From contig DATLZB010000182.1 of NCBI GenBank assembly GCA_035574175.1, forward strand, positions 1 to 10,138: DNA of 10,138 nt. Reading direction: 5' to 3'. A program made the translations under genes and the position numbers. Origin of the DNA: DATLZB01 sp035574175 (lineage in GTDB: Bacteria; Pseudomonadota; Alphaproteobacteria; Rhizobiales; Hyphomicrobiaceae). Of this stretch, positions 1 to 8,338 are shown piece after piece. Numbering within the stretch: position 1 is the first letter of the stretch; every line of letters starts with the position of its first letter. The notes beneath the pieces are model-generated. The model saw only the letters and a list, made by a program, of their open reading frames with translations, had not been told where the DNA came from and ran no database searches.

Positions 1-345
1 CATGACCCGGCGGCCGCCGGCAAGAACACGCGTGACCACGGCCCGCCGCACCCGTGGCGGCGCGATCTCGACGGCGATCATGCCGGCCGCCGGTGCCGGC
101 TCTTTGTGGTCCTTGGGTGGCAGCGAGCGCCTCAAGCGCGCCGACGGCCAGGACACGTCACGCCTGCGAGCACAACTTGGCGTGACCGCCGCATGGGCGG
201 CCGCCGGTTCGGGCGCCACGGGCTGCGCGGCCACCGCCGCGCGGCGAAGGGTTGCTTCACCGGCGGTTGCGGCCGGTACCGACGCCGATTGCGTATCTTT
301 TTGAGAAGGGGTCGGCGCGCTGCGCCGCTTGAGCCATCCGAACAT
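1..345 (-). CDS. Partial hypothetical protein downstream of trpE
   Basis: An open frame of 115 codons starts at ATG 345 and is still open at the left edge, so its C-terminus is missing. A good ribosome binding site (GGGGAG, about six bases before the ATG) precedes it, and the protein begins MFGWLKRRSAPTPS. What is visible is rich in Ala, Pro and Arg: an Ala/Pro stretch around residues 22-55, then a basic stretch. I see no signal peptide, membrane segment or recognised domain, so this may be a low-complexity N-terminal region of a longer protein. It lies 171 bases downstream of trpE on the same strand. A rightward open frame over bases 2-304 shares the same third codon positions, so base composition does not separate the two. 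I prefer this strand because of the ribosome binding site and plausible start. Function unknown. Confidence 0.5.
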   Translation of the reverse strand, partial: MFGWLKRRSAPTPSQKDTQSASVPAATAGEATLRRAAVAAQPVAPEPAAAHAAVTPSCARRRDVSWPSARLRRSLPPKDHKEPAPAAGMIAVEIAPPRVRRAVVTRVLAGGRRVM

Positions 346-360
346 GTGCCACTCCCCAAG

Positions 361-376
361 TTGCGACCGATCGCAA
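361..376. promoter_or_regulatory. Palindrome (candidate operator) before the partial leftward gene
   Basis: TTGCGA-CCGA-TCGCAA is a perfect 6+6 inverted repeat with a 4-base centre. It lies 15 bases upstream of the ATG at 345, just outside its ribosome binding site. It could be a repressor or activator site or a small RNA hairpin. No convincing promoter hexamers were found with it, and chance occurrence cannot be excluded. Confidence 0.35.
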
Positions 377-472
377 GCGGAAACTGCCAGGCAAGGGTCG
401 TGCCAGAAAAAAGTCGAGCAGTGTCGAGTGGTCACGCGCCGACACGCGATACGGTTGACTAAGCGGGCGGCA

Positions 473-497
473 GCGCTGCCGGCGTTTTGGGCAGCGC
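473..497 (-). terminator. Stem-loop just downstream of trpE
   Basis: GCGCTGCC and GGCAGCGC form a perfect 8-bp stem around a 9-base loop, 19 bases past the trpE stop codon. In the leftward transcript no U-run follows directly. A run of six U (complement of 407-412) appears about 60 bases further on, behind a second, weaker inverted repeat (GTGTCG/CGACAC, 421-445). The stem may be a 3'-end stabiliser or part of a non-canonical terminator. Confidence 0.35.
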
Positions 498-516
498 CCG
501 AAGAGGTCGCGGTCAG

Positions 517-2082
517 CTATGTACGTGAAGCGCGGGCGCCGGGCGAGCCTTTGCCGCCCGTAGCGAACCGGACCGCCTCCTCTGCCGAGCGCACCAGCGC
601 CCGGGCCTTGTTGATGCATTCCTCCTGTTCGGTGGCGGGGACCGAATCGTAGACGAGGCCGGCGCCCGCCTGGATGTGCATGACGCCGTCCTTCACCAGC
701 GCCGTCCGCAGCACGATACAGGTGTCCATCTGACCGTCCGCCGAGAAGTACCCGACGCACCCTGCGTAGGGACCGCGCTTGTGCTTCTCCAGTTCGTCGA
801 TGATCTGCATGGCTCTTACCTTGGGTGCTCCGGACACGGTTCCGGCCGGAAAGCCCGCCATCAGCGCATCGATCGCGTCGCGGTCGGGACGGAGCCGCCC
901 CACAACGTTGGAAACGATGTGCATGACGTGGCTGTAGCGCTCGATGACGAACTGCTCGGTCACCTCCACCGAGCCGATCTCGGCTACGCGGCCGACGTCG
1001 TTGCGCCCGAGGTCGAGCAGCATGAGGTGCTCGGCCCGCTCCTTGGGGTCGGCGAGCAGGCTCTGGGCCAGCGCCTCGTCCTCCCGCGGTGTCGCGCCGC
1101 GCGGTCTGGTGCCGGCGAGTGGGCGGATCGTCACCTCGCCCTTGCGCACGCGTACCAGGATCTCGGGCGATGAGCCGACGAGGGCGAAAGCGCCGAGGGA
1201 AAGATGAAAGAGAAACGGTGAAGGATTGGTGCGCCGGAGCGCCCGGTAAAGCGCGAATGGCGGCAGTGTGAACGGAGCCGAGAAGCGCTGTGAGAGCACG
1301 ATCTGGAAGGCGTCGCCGGCGCGAATGTAGTCCTTGGCGCGCTCCACCATCGCCATGTACTCCGCGGGCGTGGTGTTCGATACGGGCTCCGGCGCCGGCA
1401 GTTTGCGCGCCGACGACTTGGTGGCATGCGCGACCGGAGCGTCGAGGGCGCGAACCACCCTCTCGAGGCGCTTGCGTGCGGCTGCATAGGCCTTCTCTGC
1501 GCTCTGCCGGCCGGGACGCACCGGCGTCACCACGGTCATTTCGTCCTTGACGTTGTCGAACACGACAATAAGCGTCGGTCTCATCAGCACGGCATCGGGG
1601 ACACCGAGCGCGTCGGGGCGCGGGTGTGGCAGATCTTCGATCAGCCGTACCATGTCGTAACCCATGTACCCAAACAGGCCGGCGGCCATGGGCGGCAGCT
1701 CTTCGGGCAGCTCGATGGCGGATTCGGCAAGCAGCGCACGCAGCGCCTCAAGCGGCGCCCGCTTTTCAGATCGGAAAGCGTCGGGCCGCCGCCCGGGCTG
1801 TCGATTGATCTCCGCGCGCGGCACAAAGGCACGCCACACGACGTCGGGGTCAAGCCCGATCATGGAGTAGCGCCCGCGCGTGGCCCCACCCTCGACCGAC
1901 TCCAGCAGAAAACTCATCGGGCGCGCTTCGGCGATCTTGAGGTAGGCCGACACCGGAGTTTCGAGATCGGCGACGAGACGCGTCCACACCACTTGTGCTG
2001 CGCCCTGCGCGTATCGGCGCGCGAAGGCGCCATAGACCGGCTCGACCTCGAGGCTGGCGGCCCTGCGCCCGTACGTGCTCAC
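517..2082 (-). CDS. trpE: Anthranilate synthase component I
   Basis: This enzyme converts chorismate, with ammonia delivered from glutamine by the TrpG subunit, to anthranilate, the first committed step of tryptophan synthesis in the cytoplasm. The 521-residue product has the full layout: an N-terminal regulatory domain with the LLES motif (59-62) known for tryptophan feedback binding, then the chorismate-binding domain. That domain carries IRPLAGTRPRG (319-329), EHLMLLDLGRND (351-362), SHVMH (384-388) and FPAGTVSGAPK (411-421). The Glu-rich ATEQEEC segment (483-489) is near the C-terminus. I chose GTG 2082 because homology begins right after it and a GGGA element lies about nine bases before it. 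An ATG five bases upstream is in another frame and stops at once. It is not fused to a TrpG domain. It sits 25 bases after ppiD and is probably cotranscribed with it. No tryptophan-rich leader peptide is seen. Confidence 0.97.
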   Translation of the reverse strand: MSTYGRRAASLEVEPVYGAFARRYAQGAAQVVWTRLVADLETPVSAYLKIAEARPMSFLLESVEGGATRGRYSMIGLDPDVVWRAFVPRAEINRQPGRRPDAFRSEKRAPLEALRALLAESAIELPEELPPMAAGLFGYMGYDMVRLIEDLPHPRPDALGVPDAVLMRPTLIVVFDNVKDEMTVVTPVRPGRQSAEKAYAAARKRLERVVRALDAPVAHATKSSARKLPAPEPVSNTTPAEYMAMVERAKDYIRAGDAFQIVLSQRFSAPFTLPPFALYRALRRTNPSPFLFHLSLGAFALVGSSPEILVRVRKGEVTIRPLAGTRPRGATPREDEALAQSLLADPKERAEHLMLLDLGRNDVGRVAEIGSVEVTEQFVIERYSHVMHIVSNVVGRLRPDRDAIDALMAGFPAGTVSGAPKVRAMQIIDELEKHKRGPYAGCVGYFSADGQMDTCIVLRTALVKDGVMHIQAGAGLVYDSVPATEQEECINKARALVRSAEEAVRFATGGKGSPGARASRT

Positions 2083-2107
2083 GTCATGTCTTCCCGGATT
2101 GCGCCGC

Positions 2108-4000
2108 TCACGGCTGTTCCTGGCCGACCGCGTTGCGGTAGACGGCCTCGTTGACCGACACGCCGAACCGCGCCTGCACTGCCGCGAGGTATTCAGCCAT
2201 GACGTCCGTCTGCATCTGGCGAGCAATGTCGACCCTGAGTGCTTTGGCCTGTTCCTCGGTGGGCGGGGGTGGCGTGTTGATCTCCGTCACCTTGAGCACG
2301 ATGCGCGACTTCCTGTCCAACGTCTCGGCATGGGCCGCCGCGTTGGGGGCGAGCGCGAAAGCGCGGTTGACGGCCGCGGTCGGCAGCCCCGAACGGGCGC
2401 CCGAGCGGTTGAACGGCAGCGAGATGTCGAACGTCCCGCCCGCCTCCTGGGCGAGCTTGATCATGGGCTCGCCGCTGTTGGCGCGGGTGACGAACTTGTC
2501 GGCGAGCTGTGCGACGCCCTTGGCGAACTCCGTCTCGCGCCAGACCTCCTTGACCTCCGCCTTCACCTCCTCGAACGGCTTCAGTCGTTCGGGAGTCACC
2601 GCGATGACATCGACCCAGGCGATGCCGCCGTCGGCGAGTTCGACGGGCTCGATTTCCGCTCCCACCTCGCCCTCGAACGCGGCTTGCAGGAGGTTCTGCG
2701 TGTCCCCCGGCAGCAGCACGGGCTTGCCTTCCGGCGACATGCCCGATCGGTCGATGGCGGCAACCGACACGAACTCGATACCGAGCTCGGCTGCGATCTC
2801 TTTAAGCGGCTTGCCGCCGGCGCGCTGATCTTCGACCTGATCGTAAAGCTTGCGGATCTCCTCACGCGCATGCTCGCTGGCGAGCATGTCCCTGATCTCC
2901 TCCTTGACCTCCTCGAAGGTTCGCTTCTTTCCGGGCACGATCTCGGTCACCCGTAGAAGCACGGTCGAGAAGCGTCCTTTGACGGGGGAAGACACTTGGT
3001 CCTTGGGCAGCGCAAACGCCGCTTGGGCGATGGCCGGGTCAAGCATTTGGTCCTTGGTCAAGAGGCCGAGCTCGATGTCGCTCGCGGAAGCGCCCGCCTC
3101 CTTGGCGACGTCAAGAAAGCTCTTGCCTTCAGCCACAGCCTTGGCGGCCGTCTCTGCCGCGCTCGCATCCTTGAACGAAATCTGCTGAATCCGCCGCTTT
3201 TCCGGGATGTTGTAGCGCTCGCGGTCGGCTTCGTAGGCAGCCTTCACGGCCTCCTCGGTCACCGTGACGCGCTTCTTGACGGTCTCCATGGTGAGCGCAA
3301 GCACCGCGAGCTGGCGACGCTCGGGCGTCCTGAACCTCTGCTGCTGGCGCTCGTAGGTCTCCTTGAGCTGCGCTTCGGTCGGCTCGCCAGGCGCTTGGAC
3401 CTTGGCAGTATCGATGGTGAAGTGCTCCACCTTGCGGGTTTCTTCGCGGTACTGGTGCAAAAGGTTGACCAGCGTGTCAGGCACGGGGACGGCCCCGACC
3501 ATCGCTCCGGTGAGCTGGTCGCGGATCTGATCTTGGCGCTTGAGCGCAATGAAACCGCGCTCCGACAACCCGCTCCGGCGCAGCACGTTGTCGAGGACCT
3601 CCTTGCTGAATCTGCCATCCATGCCGCGGAAGGCGGGATCGTTTTCGATGGCGGTGACGATCGCCCGGTCGGAAAGCGCAAGGCCCAGCTCCCTGGCGTG
3701 CGCATCGATTGCGGCCGCACCGATCAGCTCGGCGAGCACGAGGCGGTCGATGCCCATCTGCCGCGCCTCCTCCGGCGTGGGCCGCCTGCCCATTTGGCGG
3801 GCATAATTGTCAAGCGTGATGGCGTAGGAGCGCTGGAACTCGCTGACCGGGATCTCTGTCGAGCCCACTCTCGCAAGCGAACCCATGCCGAACCCACGGA
3901 AGACGTCGGCGATGCCCCAGATGGCGAAACTGACAATCAGCAGGCCCAGCAGGATCTTGGCGAAGATGTTGACGGCGCCGCGCCGCAGTGCATCGAGCAT
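2108..4000 (-). CDS. ppiD: PpiD-like membrane-anchored peptidyl-prolyl isomerase/chaperone (SurA N-terminal type)
   Basis: PpiD-family proteins are anchored in the inner membrane and act in the periplasm as chaperones for proteins leaving the Sec translocon. The product has 630 residues, close to the family norm. A short cytoplasmic N-terminus (MLDALRRGAVNIFAK) is followed by one transmembrane helix at about residues 16-33. A helical SurA/PpiD-type chaperone region follows (about 35-165, with SEFQRSYAITLDNYARQMG). A parvulin-like domain comes at about 265-355 (PEKRRIQQISF ... ELGLLTKDQMLDPAIAQAAF ... GRFSTVLLRVTEIVPG), then a long charged C-terminal region. Family parvulin domains are often catalytically weak, so isomerase activity is not assured. 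The ATG at 4000 gives the anchor directly. A possible AAGGA lies 13 bases upstream, which is long spacing. It is divergent from tpiA and followed closely by trpE. Confidence 0.93.
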   Translation of the reverse strand: MLDALRRGAVNIFAKILLGLLIVSFAIWGIADVFRGFGMGSLARVGSTEIPVSEFQRSYAITLDNYARQMGRRPTPEEARQMGIDRLVLAELIGAAAIDAHARELGLALSDRAIVTAIENDPAFRGMDGRFSKEVLDNVLRRSGLSERGFIALKRQDQIRDQLTGAMVGAVPVPDTLVNLLHQYREETRKVEHFTIDTAKVQAPGEPTEAQLKETYERQQQRFRTPERRQLAVLALTMETVKKRVTVTEEAVKAAYEADRERYNIPEKRRIQQISFKDASAAETAAKAVAEGKSFLDVAKEAGASASDIELGLLTKDQMLDPAIAQAAFALPKDQVSSPVKGRFSTVLLRVTEIVPGKKRTFEEVKEEIRDMLASEHAREEIRKLYDQVEDQRAGGKPLKEIAAELGIEFVSVAAIDRSGMSPEGKPVLLPGDTQNLLQAAFEGEVGAEIEPVELADGGIAWVDVIAVTPERLKPFEEVKAEVKEVWRETEFAKGVAQLADKFVTRANSGEPMIKLAQEAGGTFDISLPFNRSGARSGLPTAAVNRAFALAPNAAAHAETLDRKSRIVLKVTEINTPPPPTEEQAKALRVDIARQMQTDVMAEYLAAVQARFGVSVNEAVYRNAVGQEQP

Positions 4001-4194
4001 GGGTCGTCTTCAGTCCTTGCTGCACGCCGACGCTGCCCTTTGGCAGTGCCTTATGCGGCCGAAACGGGAGCTACGGGCTGTTGGTGAGCACATATTACGC
4101 TGGCGTGATATGAACCCCAGCCGCTCGGCGATTGCAAGACGCGCCGGGGTGGAATAGGCCGAGGACACCCCCAACCGGGCTGAGAGCCAGGCCA
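4001..4194. promoter_or_regulatory. Divergent intergenic region between ppiD and tpiA
   Basis: The two genes start on opposite strands, so this 194-base gap should hold promoters for both. The hexamers I can find are weak: a leftward TTGCAA followed 17-18 bases later by AT-rich TTCATAT (complement of about 4110-4140), and a rightward TTGGTG at 4081 with GATATG at 4107, spaced too widely. A small inverted repeat (CTGCC-CTTT-GGCAG, 4033-4046) lies in the ppiD leader. I see no gene here. Confidence 0.35.
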
Positions 4195-4953
4195 ATGAAC
4201 GAGCGAGCAAAGATCCGGCCGCTGATCGCCGGGAACTGGAAGATGCACGGTTTGCGCGCCAGCCTTGCCGAGGCATTAAAGGTGCGCGACGCGTTGCCGG
4301 CCGACGGGCCGGCCGAAGCGATGCTCTGTCCTCCGGCGACCCTTTTGGCGGAATTCGCCGCCGCCACGCGCAACTCACCGCTCAAGATCGGTGCCCAAGA
4401 TTGTCATAACTCGGCCTCCGGCGCCTACACGGGCGACCTTTCGGCCGAGATGCTGGCCGATGCCGGTGCTGTCGCCGTCATTGTCGGCCACTCGGAGCGG
4501 CGCGCCGGGCACGGCGAGCTTGACCGCGATGTGAGGGCCAAGGCCCAGGCTGCCCATCGCGCCGGTCTGGCCGCCATCGTCTGCGTCGGCGAAACCGCCG
4601 GCCAACGCCGCGCCGGATTGACGCTGGAGGTTGTAACCCGCCAGCTTGCCGCCTCCGTGCCGGAGAAGGTTACCGCCGCCGACACCGTGATCGCCTATGA
4701 ACCGGTCTGGGCCATCGGCACCGGTCTCACCCCGACGGTCGCCGACGTCGCCGAGGTTCACGCCGCCATCCGTGCTGAGCTCACCCAGCGGCTGGGGCCG
4801 CAGGGGGCGCGCCTGCGCATCCTCTATGGCGGCTCGGTAAAACCCTCCAACGCTGCCGAGCTTCTCTCTGTTGCCAACGTGAACGGAGCCTTGGTCGGCG
4901 GCGCGAGCCTCAAAGCCGACGACTTCTTGGCCATCATCAGATGTGTGCGATGA
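4195..4953 (+). CDS. tpiA: Triose-phosphate isomerase
   Basis: This enzyme interconverts dihydroxyacetone phosphate and glyceraldehyde-3-phosphate in glycolysis and gluconeogenesis, normally as a cytoplasmic dimer. The 252-residue product matches the family length and has all catalytic elements: AGNWKMHG with Asn14 and Lys16, GHSERR with His99, CVGET at 130-134, the YEPVWAIGTG flexible-loop segment with catalytic Glu169, and the phosphate-binding LYGGSVKPSN (210-219). I chose ATG 4195 because the IRPLIAGNWKM strand begins soon after it. A longer in-frame start at 4132 would add 21 unconserved residues. The ribosome binding site is weak (GAGAGCCAGG). The segment after GHSERR reads AGHGELD where many homologues have a Tyr at the second position, a minor variation. 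Its stop codon overlaps a possible ATG of the next frame. Confidence 0.97.
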   Translation: MNERAKIRPLIAGNWKMHGLRASLAEALKVRDALPADGPAEAMLCPPATLLAEFAAATRNSPLKIGAQDCHNSASGAYTGDLSAEMLADAGAVAVIVGHSERRAGHGELDRDVRAKAQAAHRAGLAAIVCVGETAGQRRAGLTLEVVTRQLAASVPEKVTAADTVIAYEPVWAIGTGLTPTVADVAEVHAAIRAELTQRLGPQGARLRILYGGSVKPSNAAELLSVANVNGALVGGASLKADDFLAIIRCVR

Positions 4954-5015
4954 AGGTGTGGCGAGCTGAGCGTGGTCAGGACCGAGAGGACGCAAAGCGG
5001 TTGATTGGCTCTCAG

Positions 5016-5486
5016 ATGTGGCACAGACGGGCCGGGCCGGTGCTCGCGCTGGTGGTGATGGTGAGCTGGGTGGCACGCGCGGCGGCCGTGCCGCTCGACC
5101 CGGAGGCCTGCGACCGACTGGAGCAGGAGCAGGCCGAGCTGATCAGGGCTGGCGCTCGGCAGAACATGGCCAAGGGTCCAGCCTGGGCGGTCGGGAATCT
5201 CTCTCCTGACAAGCTTGCTGCTATCCGAAGGCTGCTCGAGGTCGACGCACAACTCGCGTTCCGTTGCCTAGAGCCGAAAGCGGCCAAGGCCGCGACCAAT
5301 GCCAAAGAGGCGCCTAAGTCGGCTGCTGCCCCTGCGGCGTCAGTGGAGGTGCCCATCCCGGTTCCCAAACCCAAGACGCCGAAGGCGGCGGCCTCGCCCT
5401 CCCGCGCCAAGGTGAACGACGCTTATGTTCCCCCGCCCAAGATTGAGGAACCGCCCTGGAGCGTGCCTGCGGCGGGCCAACAGTGA
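5016..5486 (+). CDS. Small exported protein of unknown function between tpiA and secG
   Basis: From ATG 5016 the product has 156 residues. A signal peptide (WHRRAGPVLALVVMVSWVARAAA) is followed by a compact region, PLDPEACDRLEQEQAELIRAG ... LSPDKLAAIRRLLEVDAQLAFRCLE, with two Cys that could pair. The last third is a Pro/Ala/Lys-rich tail ending EEPPWSVPAAGQQ. It looks like a periplasmic or envelope protein with a helical head and extended tail. I do not recognise a named family, though the PLDPEAC...FRC pattern resembles conserved hypothetical proteins of this order. The start is uncertain. ATG 5016 gives a compact signal peptide, but the only good ribosome binding site (GAGAGGA, 4984-4990) suits an in-frame TTG at 5001. 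ATG 4950 overlaps the tpiA stop as ATGA. The context suggests one operon with tpiA and secG. Confidence 0.75.
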   Translation: MWHRRAGPVLALVVMVSWVARAAAVPLDPEACDRLEQEQAELIRAGARQNMAKGPAWAVGNLSPDKLAAIRRLLEVDAQLAFRCLEPKAAKAATNAKEAPKSAAAPAASVEVPIPVPKPKTPKAAASPSRAKVNDAYVPPPKIEEPPWSVPAAGQQ

Positions 5487-5531
5487 TCCGCGGCCGTTGG
5501 AAGCGGCTGCACCACTGGCAGGGGCGATCCA

Positions 5532-5571
5532 GTTCCTGTAGAAGCACGTGCAGCTAACCGATCCCAGGAAC
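5532..5571 (+). other. Inverted repeat in the secG leader covering the only AGGA
   Basis: GTTCCTG (5532-5538) and CAGGAAC (5565-5571) are perfect complements and enclose a smaller palindrome, GCACGTGC (5544-5551). The right arm contains AGGA (5566-5569), the only Shine-Dalgarno-like element before the secG GTG start, so folding would hide it. The AGGA lies 16 bases from the start, rather far, so its role as ribosome binding site is itself uncertain. Confidence 0.35.
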
Positions 5572-5585
5572 ACCGGTCACATTCC

Positions 5586-5963
5586 GTGCTCGCCACCGTT
5601 CTGCTCGTCATCCATCTCATGATTGCCGCCGCTCTGGTCGGGGTTGTGCTTCTGCAACGCTCGGAAGGCGGTGCGCTCGGCATCGGCGGCGGTGGCGGGT
5701 TTCTGACCGGGCGCGGCACCGCCAACCTGCTGACGCGGACCACCGCGGTGCTGGCAGCGGCCTTCTTCGCCACCAGCATCCTTCTGACGCTGAGCGCCCA
5801 GCGCGCCGCGAGGCCTGAATCCGTGTTCGGCCGTGAACCGCCGGGGGTACCGGCCAAGACAGAGCCGGCCGTGCCCAAGGGCGAGCCGCTCCCGCCGAAG
5901 CCAACGGCCCCGCCGGCGGGCGGTCTCGGCGACAAGCTGCCGCCCATCCCGCAGTCGAAGTAA
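5586..5963 (+). CDS. secG: Preprotein translocase subunit SecG
   Basis: SecG is the small accessory subunit of the SecYEG inner-membrane channel and assists SecA-driven export. The 125-residue product starts with hydrophobic helix 1 (LATVLLVIHLMIAAALVGVV), then the SecG signature LLQRSEGGALGIGGGGGFL (22-40) with TGRGTANLLTRTT in the loop. Helix 2 follows (AVLAAAFFATSILLTL, about 54-69). The C-terminal 50 residues are rich in Pro, Lys and Ala (PAKTEPAVPKGEPLPPKPTA), an extension usual in alphaproteobacterial SecG. The start is GTG 5586; no other start codon lies upstream in frame, and homology begins here. It lies 99 bases after the small exported protein and 141 bases before pyrG. Confidence 0.95.
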   Translation: MLATVLLVIHLMIAAALVGVVLLQRSEGGALGIGGGGGFLTGRGTANLLTRTTAVLAAAFFATSILLTLSAQRAARPESVFGREPPGVPAKTEPAVPKGEPLPPKPTAPPAGGLGDKLPPIPQSK

Positions 5964-6049
5964 AGGCCGGGCCGTTCCGGTCCTTGGCCGAAGCCGACCG
6001 GGCGGCCGGCGCCAGGCCAGTGCGAACCCGCGCTGACAACCGACGTGGA

Positions 6050-6093
6050 CGATTGTCGGATTTGCCTTCCGAATCGATAGGCCTTCGGTCTAT
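6050..6093 (+). other. Two adjacent stem-loops in the pyrG leader
   Basis: The first pairs CGATT-GT-CGGA (6050-6060, two-base bulge) with TCCGAATCG (6068-6076). The second, directly abutting, pairs ATAGGCC (6077-6083) with GGTCTAT (6087-6093), with one G-U pair and a 3-base loop. The second ends 11 bases before the pyrG ATG. A weak promoter reading (TTGTCG 6053, 17 bases, GATAGG 6076) overlaps the same stretch. If that promoter is real, the first hairpin would not be in its transcript. Confidence 0.35.
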
Positions 6094-6104
6094 GTTCGGG
6101 GCCC

Positions 6105-7733
<1,629 letters not shown>

Positions 7734-7768
7734 GCCGCAAACTTGAGCTGGCCGGCCCACCCGGGTGG

Positions 7769-7798
7769 TTGGGGCTTCCGCCGGGAATCGCCTATGAT
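7769..7798 (+). promoter_or_regulatory. Candidate sigma70-type promoter for the Tyr/Pro-rich exported protein
   Basis: TTGGGG (7769-7774) and TATGAT (7793-7798) are separated by 18 bases. The -10 matches the consensus in five of six positions; the -35 is only fair. It lies 45 bases before the ATG at 7844. A perfect 12-base palindrome, CCACCCGGGTGG (7757-7768), abuts the -35 on its upstream side. It may be an operator or part of the pyrG 3' end. Confidence 0.4.
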
Positions 7799-7843
7799 CT
7801 ATGCTGGCGCATCGGGGAACAGAACGCCGGGGGGACTTGAGCC

Positions 7844-8155
7844 ATGCCCGCCAGGACGGTTTTGGCCGCAGCAGCGGCAACCGCATTCACTCTCGCCTGC
7901 GCCAGCCCGGCGCCGGCGCTCGAGATCGACCGCGGCACGTTCTGGCGCGGTGATGGCCCGGACCCCTACGCCTATTATTATGAGCCGCCAGGCTACTATC
8001 CCTATGTCAATTCGGGTCAATGGCGCCCTGCGCAGGAAATGAGGGGCCGGTATCGCTACCCGCTCTGGTTGCCCGAGTATTACTCATCCTGGGGTTATCC
8101 GCTTCCCTGCGACCACGTCGCGGGCGGCTGCCGCGCCAGCCCCTGGCGCCGCTGA
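7844..8155 (+). CDS. Small exported Tyr/Pro-rich protein, function unknown
   Basis: The product has 103 residues. A signal peptide (MPARTVLAAAAATAFTLACAS then PAPA) is followed by a mature chain starting about LEIDRGTFWRG. The mature part is very rich in aromatic residues and proline: DPYAYYYEPPGYYPYVNSGQ and RYRYPLWLPEYYSSWGYPLP. Two Cys lie near the C-terminus (PCDHVAGGC). TLAC in the signal is close to a lipobox but has Thr where Leu is usual, so cleavage by signal peptidase I after APA is more likely. GGGGGGA eight bases before the ATG is a clear ribosome binding site. I recognise the style of a conserved hypothetical family of Hyphomicrobiales but no named domain. A periplasmic or surface role is inferred only from the signal and composition. 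It has its own candidate promoter. Confidence 0.82.
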   Translation: MPARTVLAAAAATAFTLACASPAPALEIDRGTFWRGDGPDPYAYYYEPPGYYPYVNSGQWRPAQEMRGRYRYPLWLPEYYSSWGYPLPCDHVAGGCRASPWRR

Positions 8156-8164
8156 CGGCGGGAA

Positions 8165-8182
8165 GCGTCAAGCCGCTGACGC
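8165..8182 (+). terminator. Weak stem-loop after the Tyr/Pro-rich gene
   Basis: GCGTCA and TGACGC form a perfect 6-bp stem around AGCCGC, ten bases after the stop codon. No T-run follows, so intrinsic termination is doubtful. The rest of the gap to 8338 holds no gene or convincing promoter that I can see. Confidence 0.28.
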
Positions 8183-8338
8183 GGCACGAAAGGCCCGATT
8201 AATCGTTTCACGTCAAAGTTTCCGCATTCATGCCACGTTCATATGGACGGGGTTAGCAAGGCGCTGGAAATGGCGCATTCCGCTTTACGGTTTCGGCATT
8301 GCGCGGATCGCGAATGGTGAGACGATCGGGGATTGAAC

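Noticed and set aside
2..304. Rightward open frame of 100 codons at the left edge
   Set aside because: It has no visible ribosome binding site because it begins at the window edge, and it shares third codon positions with the leftward frame, which has a good start signal. It cannot be fully excluded.
1426..4087. Long rightward open frames opposite trpE and ppiD (for example 1426-2154, 2075-2956, 2996-4087)
   Set aside because: They are antisense to genes with complete conserved motifs and arise from the high GC content; their products look like no family.
4132..4194. Longer start for tpiA
   Set aside because: The extra 21 residues are not part of the TIM fold, and ATG 4195 gives the usual length.
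7864..7908. Lipoprotein signal in the Tyr/Pro-rich protein (TLAC)
   Set aside because: The lipobox has Thr where Leu/Val/Ile is expected, and a good signal peptidase I site (APA) lies just after.
8266..8293. EcfG-type general stress promoter (GGAAA, 17 bases, CGGTT) before the six-Cys gene
   Set aside because: The -35 lacks the final C and the -10 departs from CGTT, so the match is too weak to call in a GC-rich gap.
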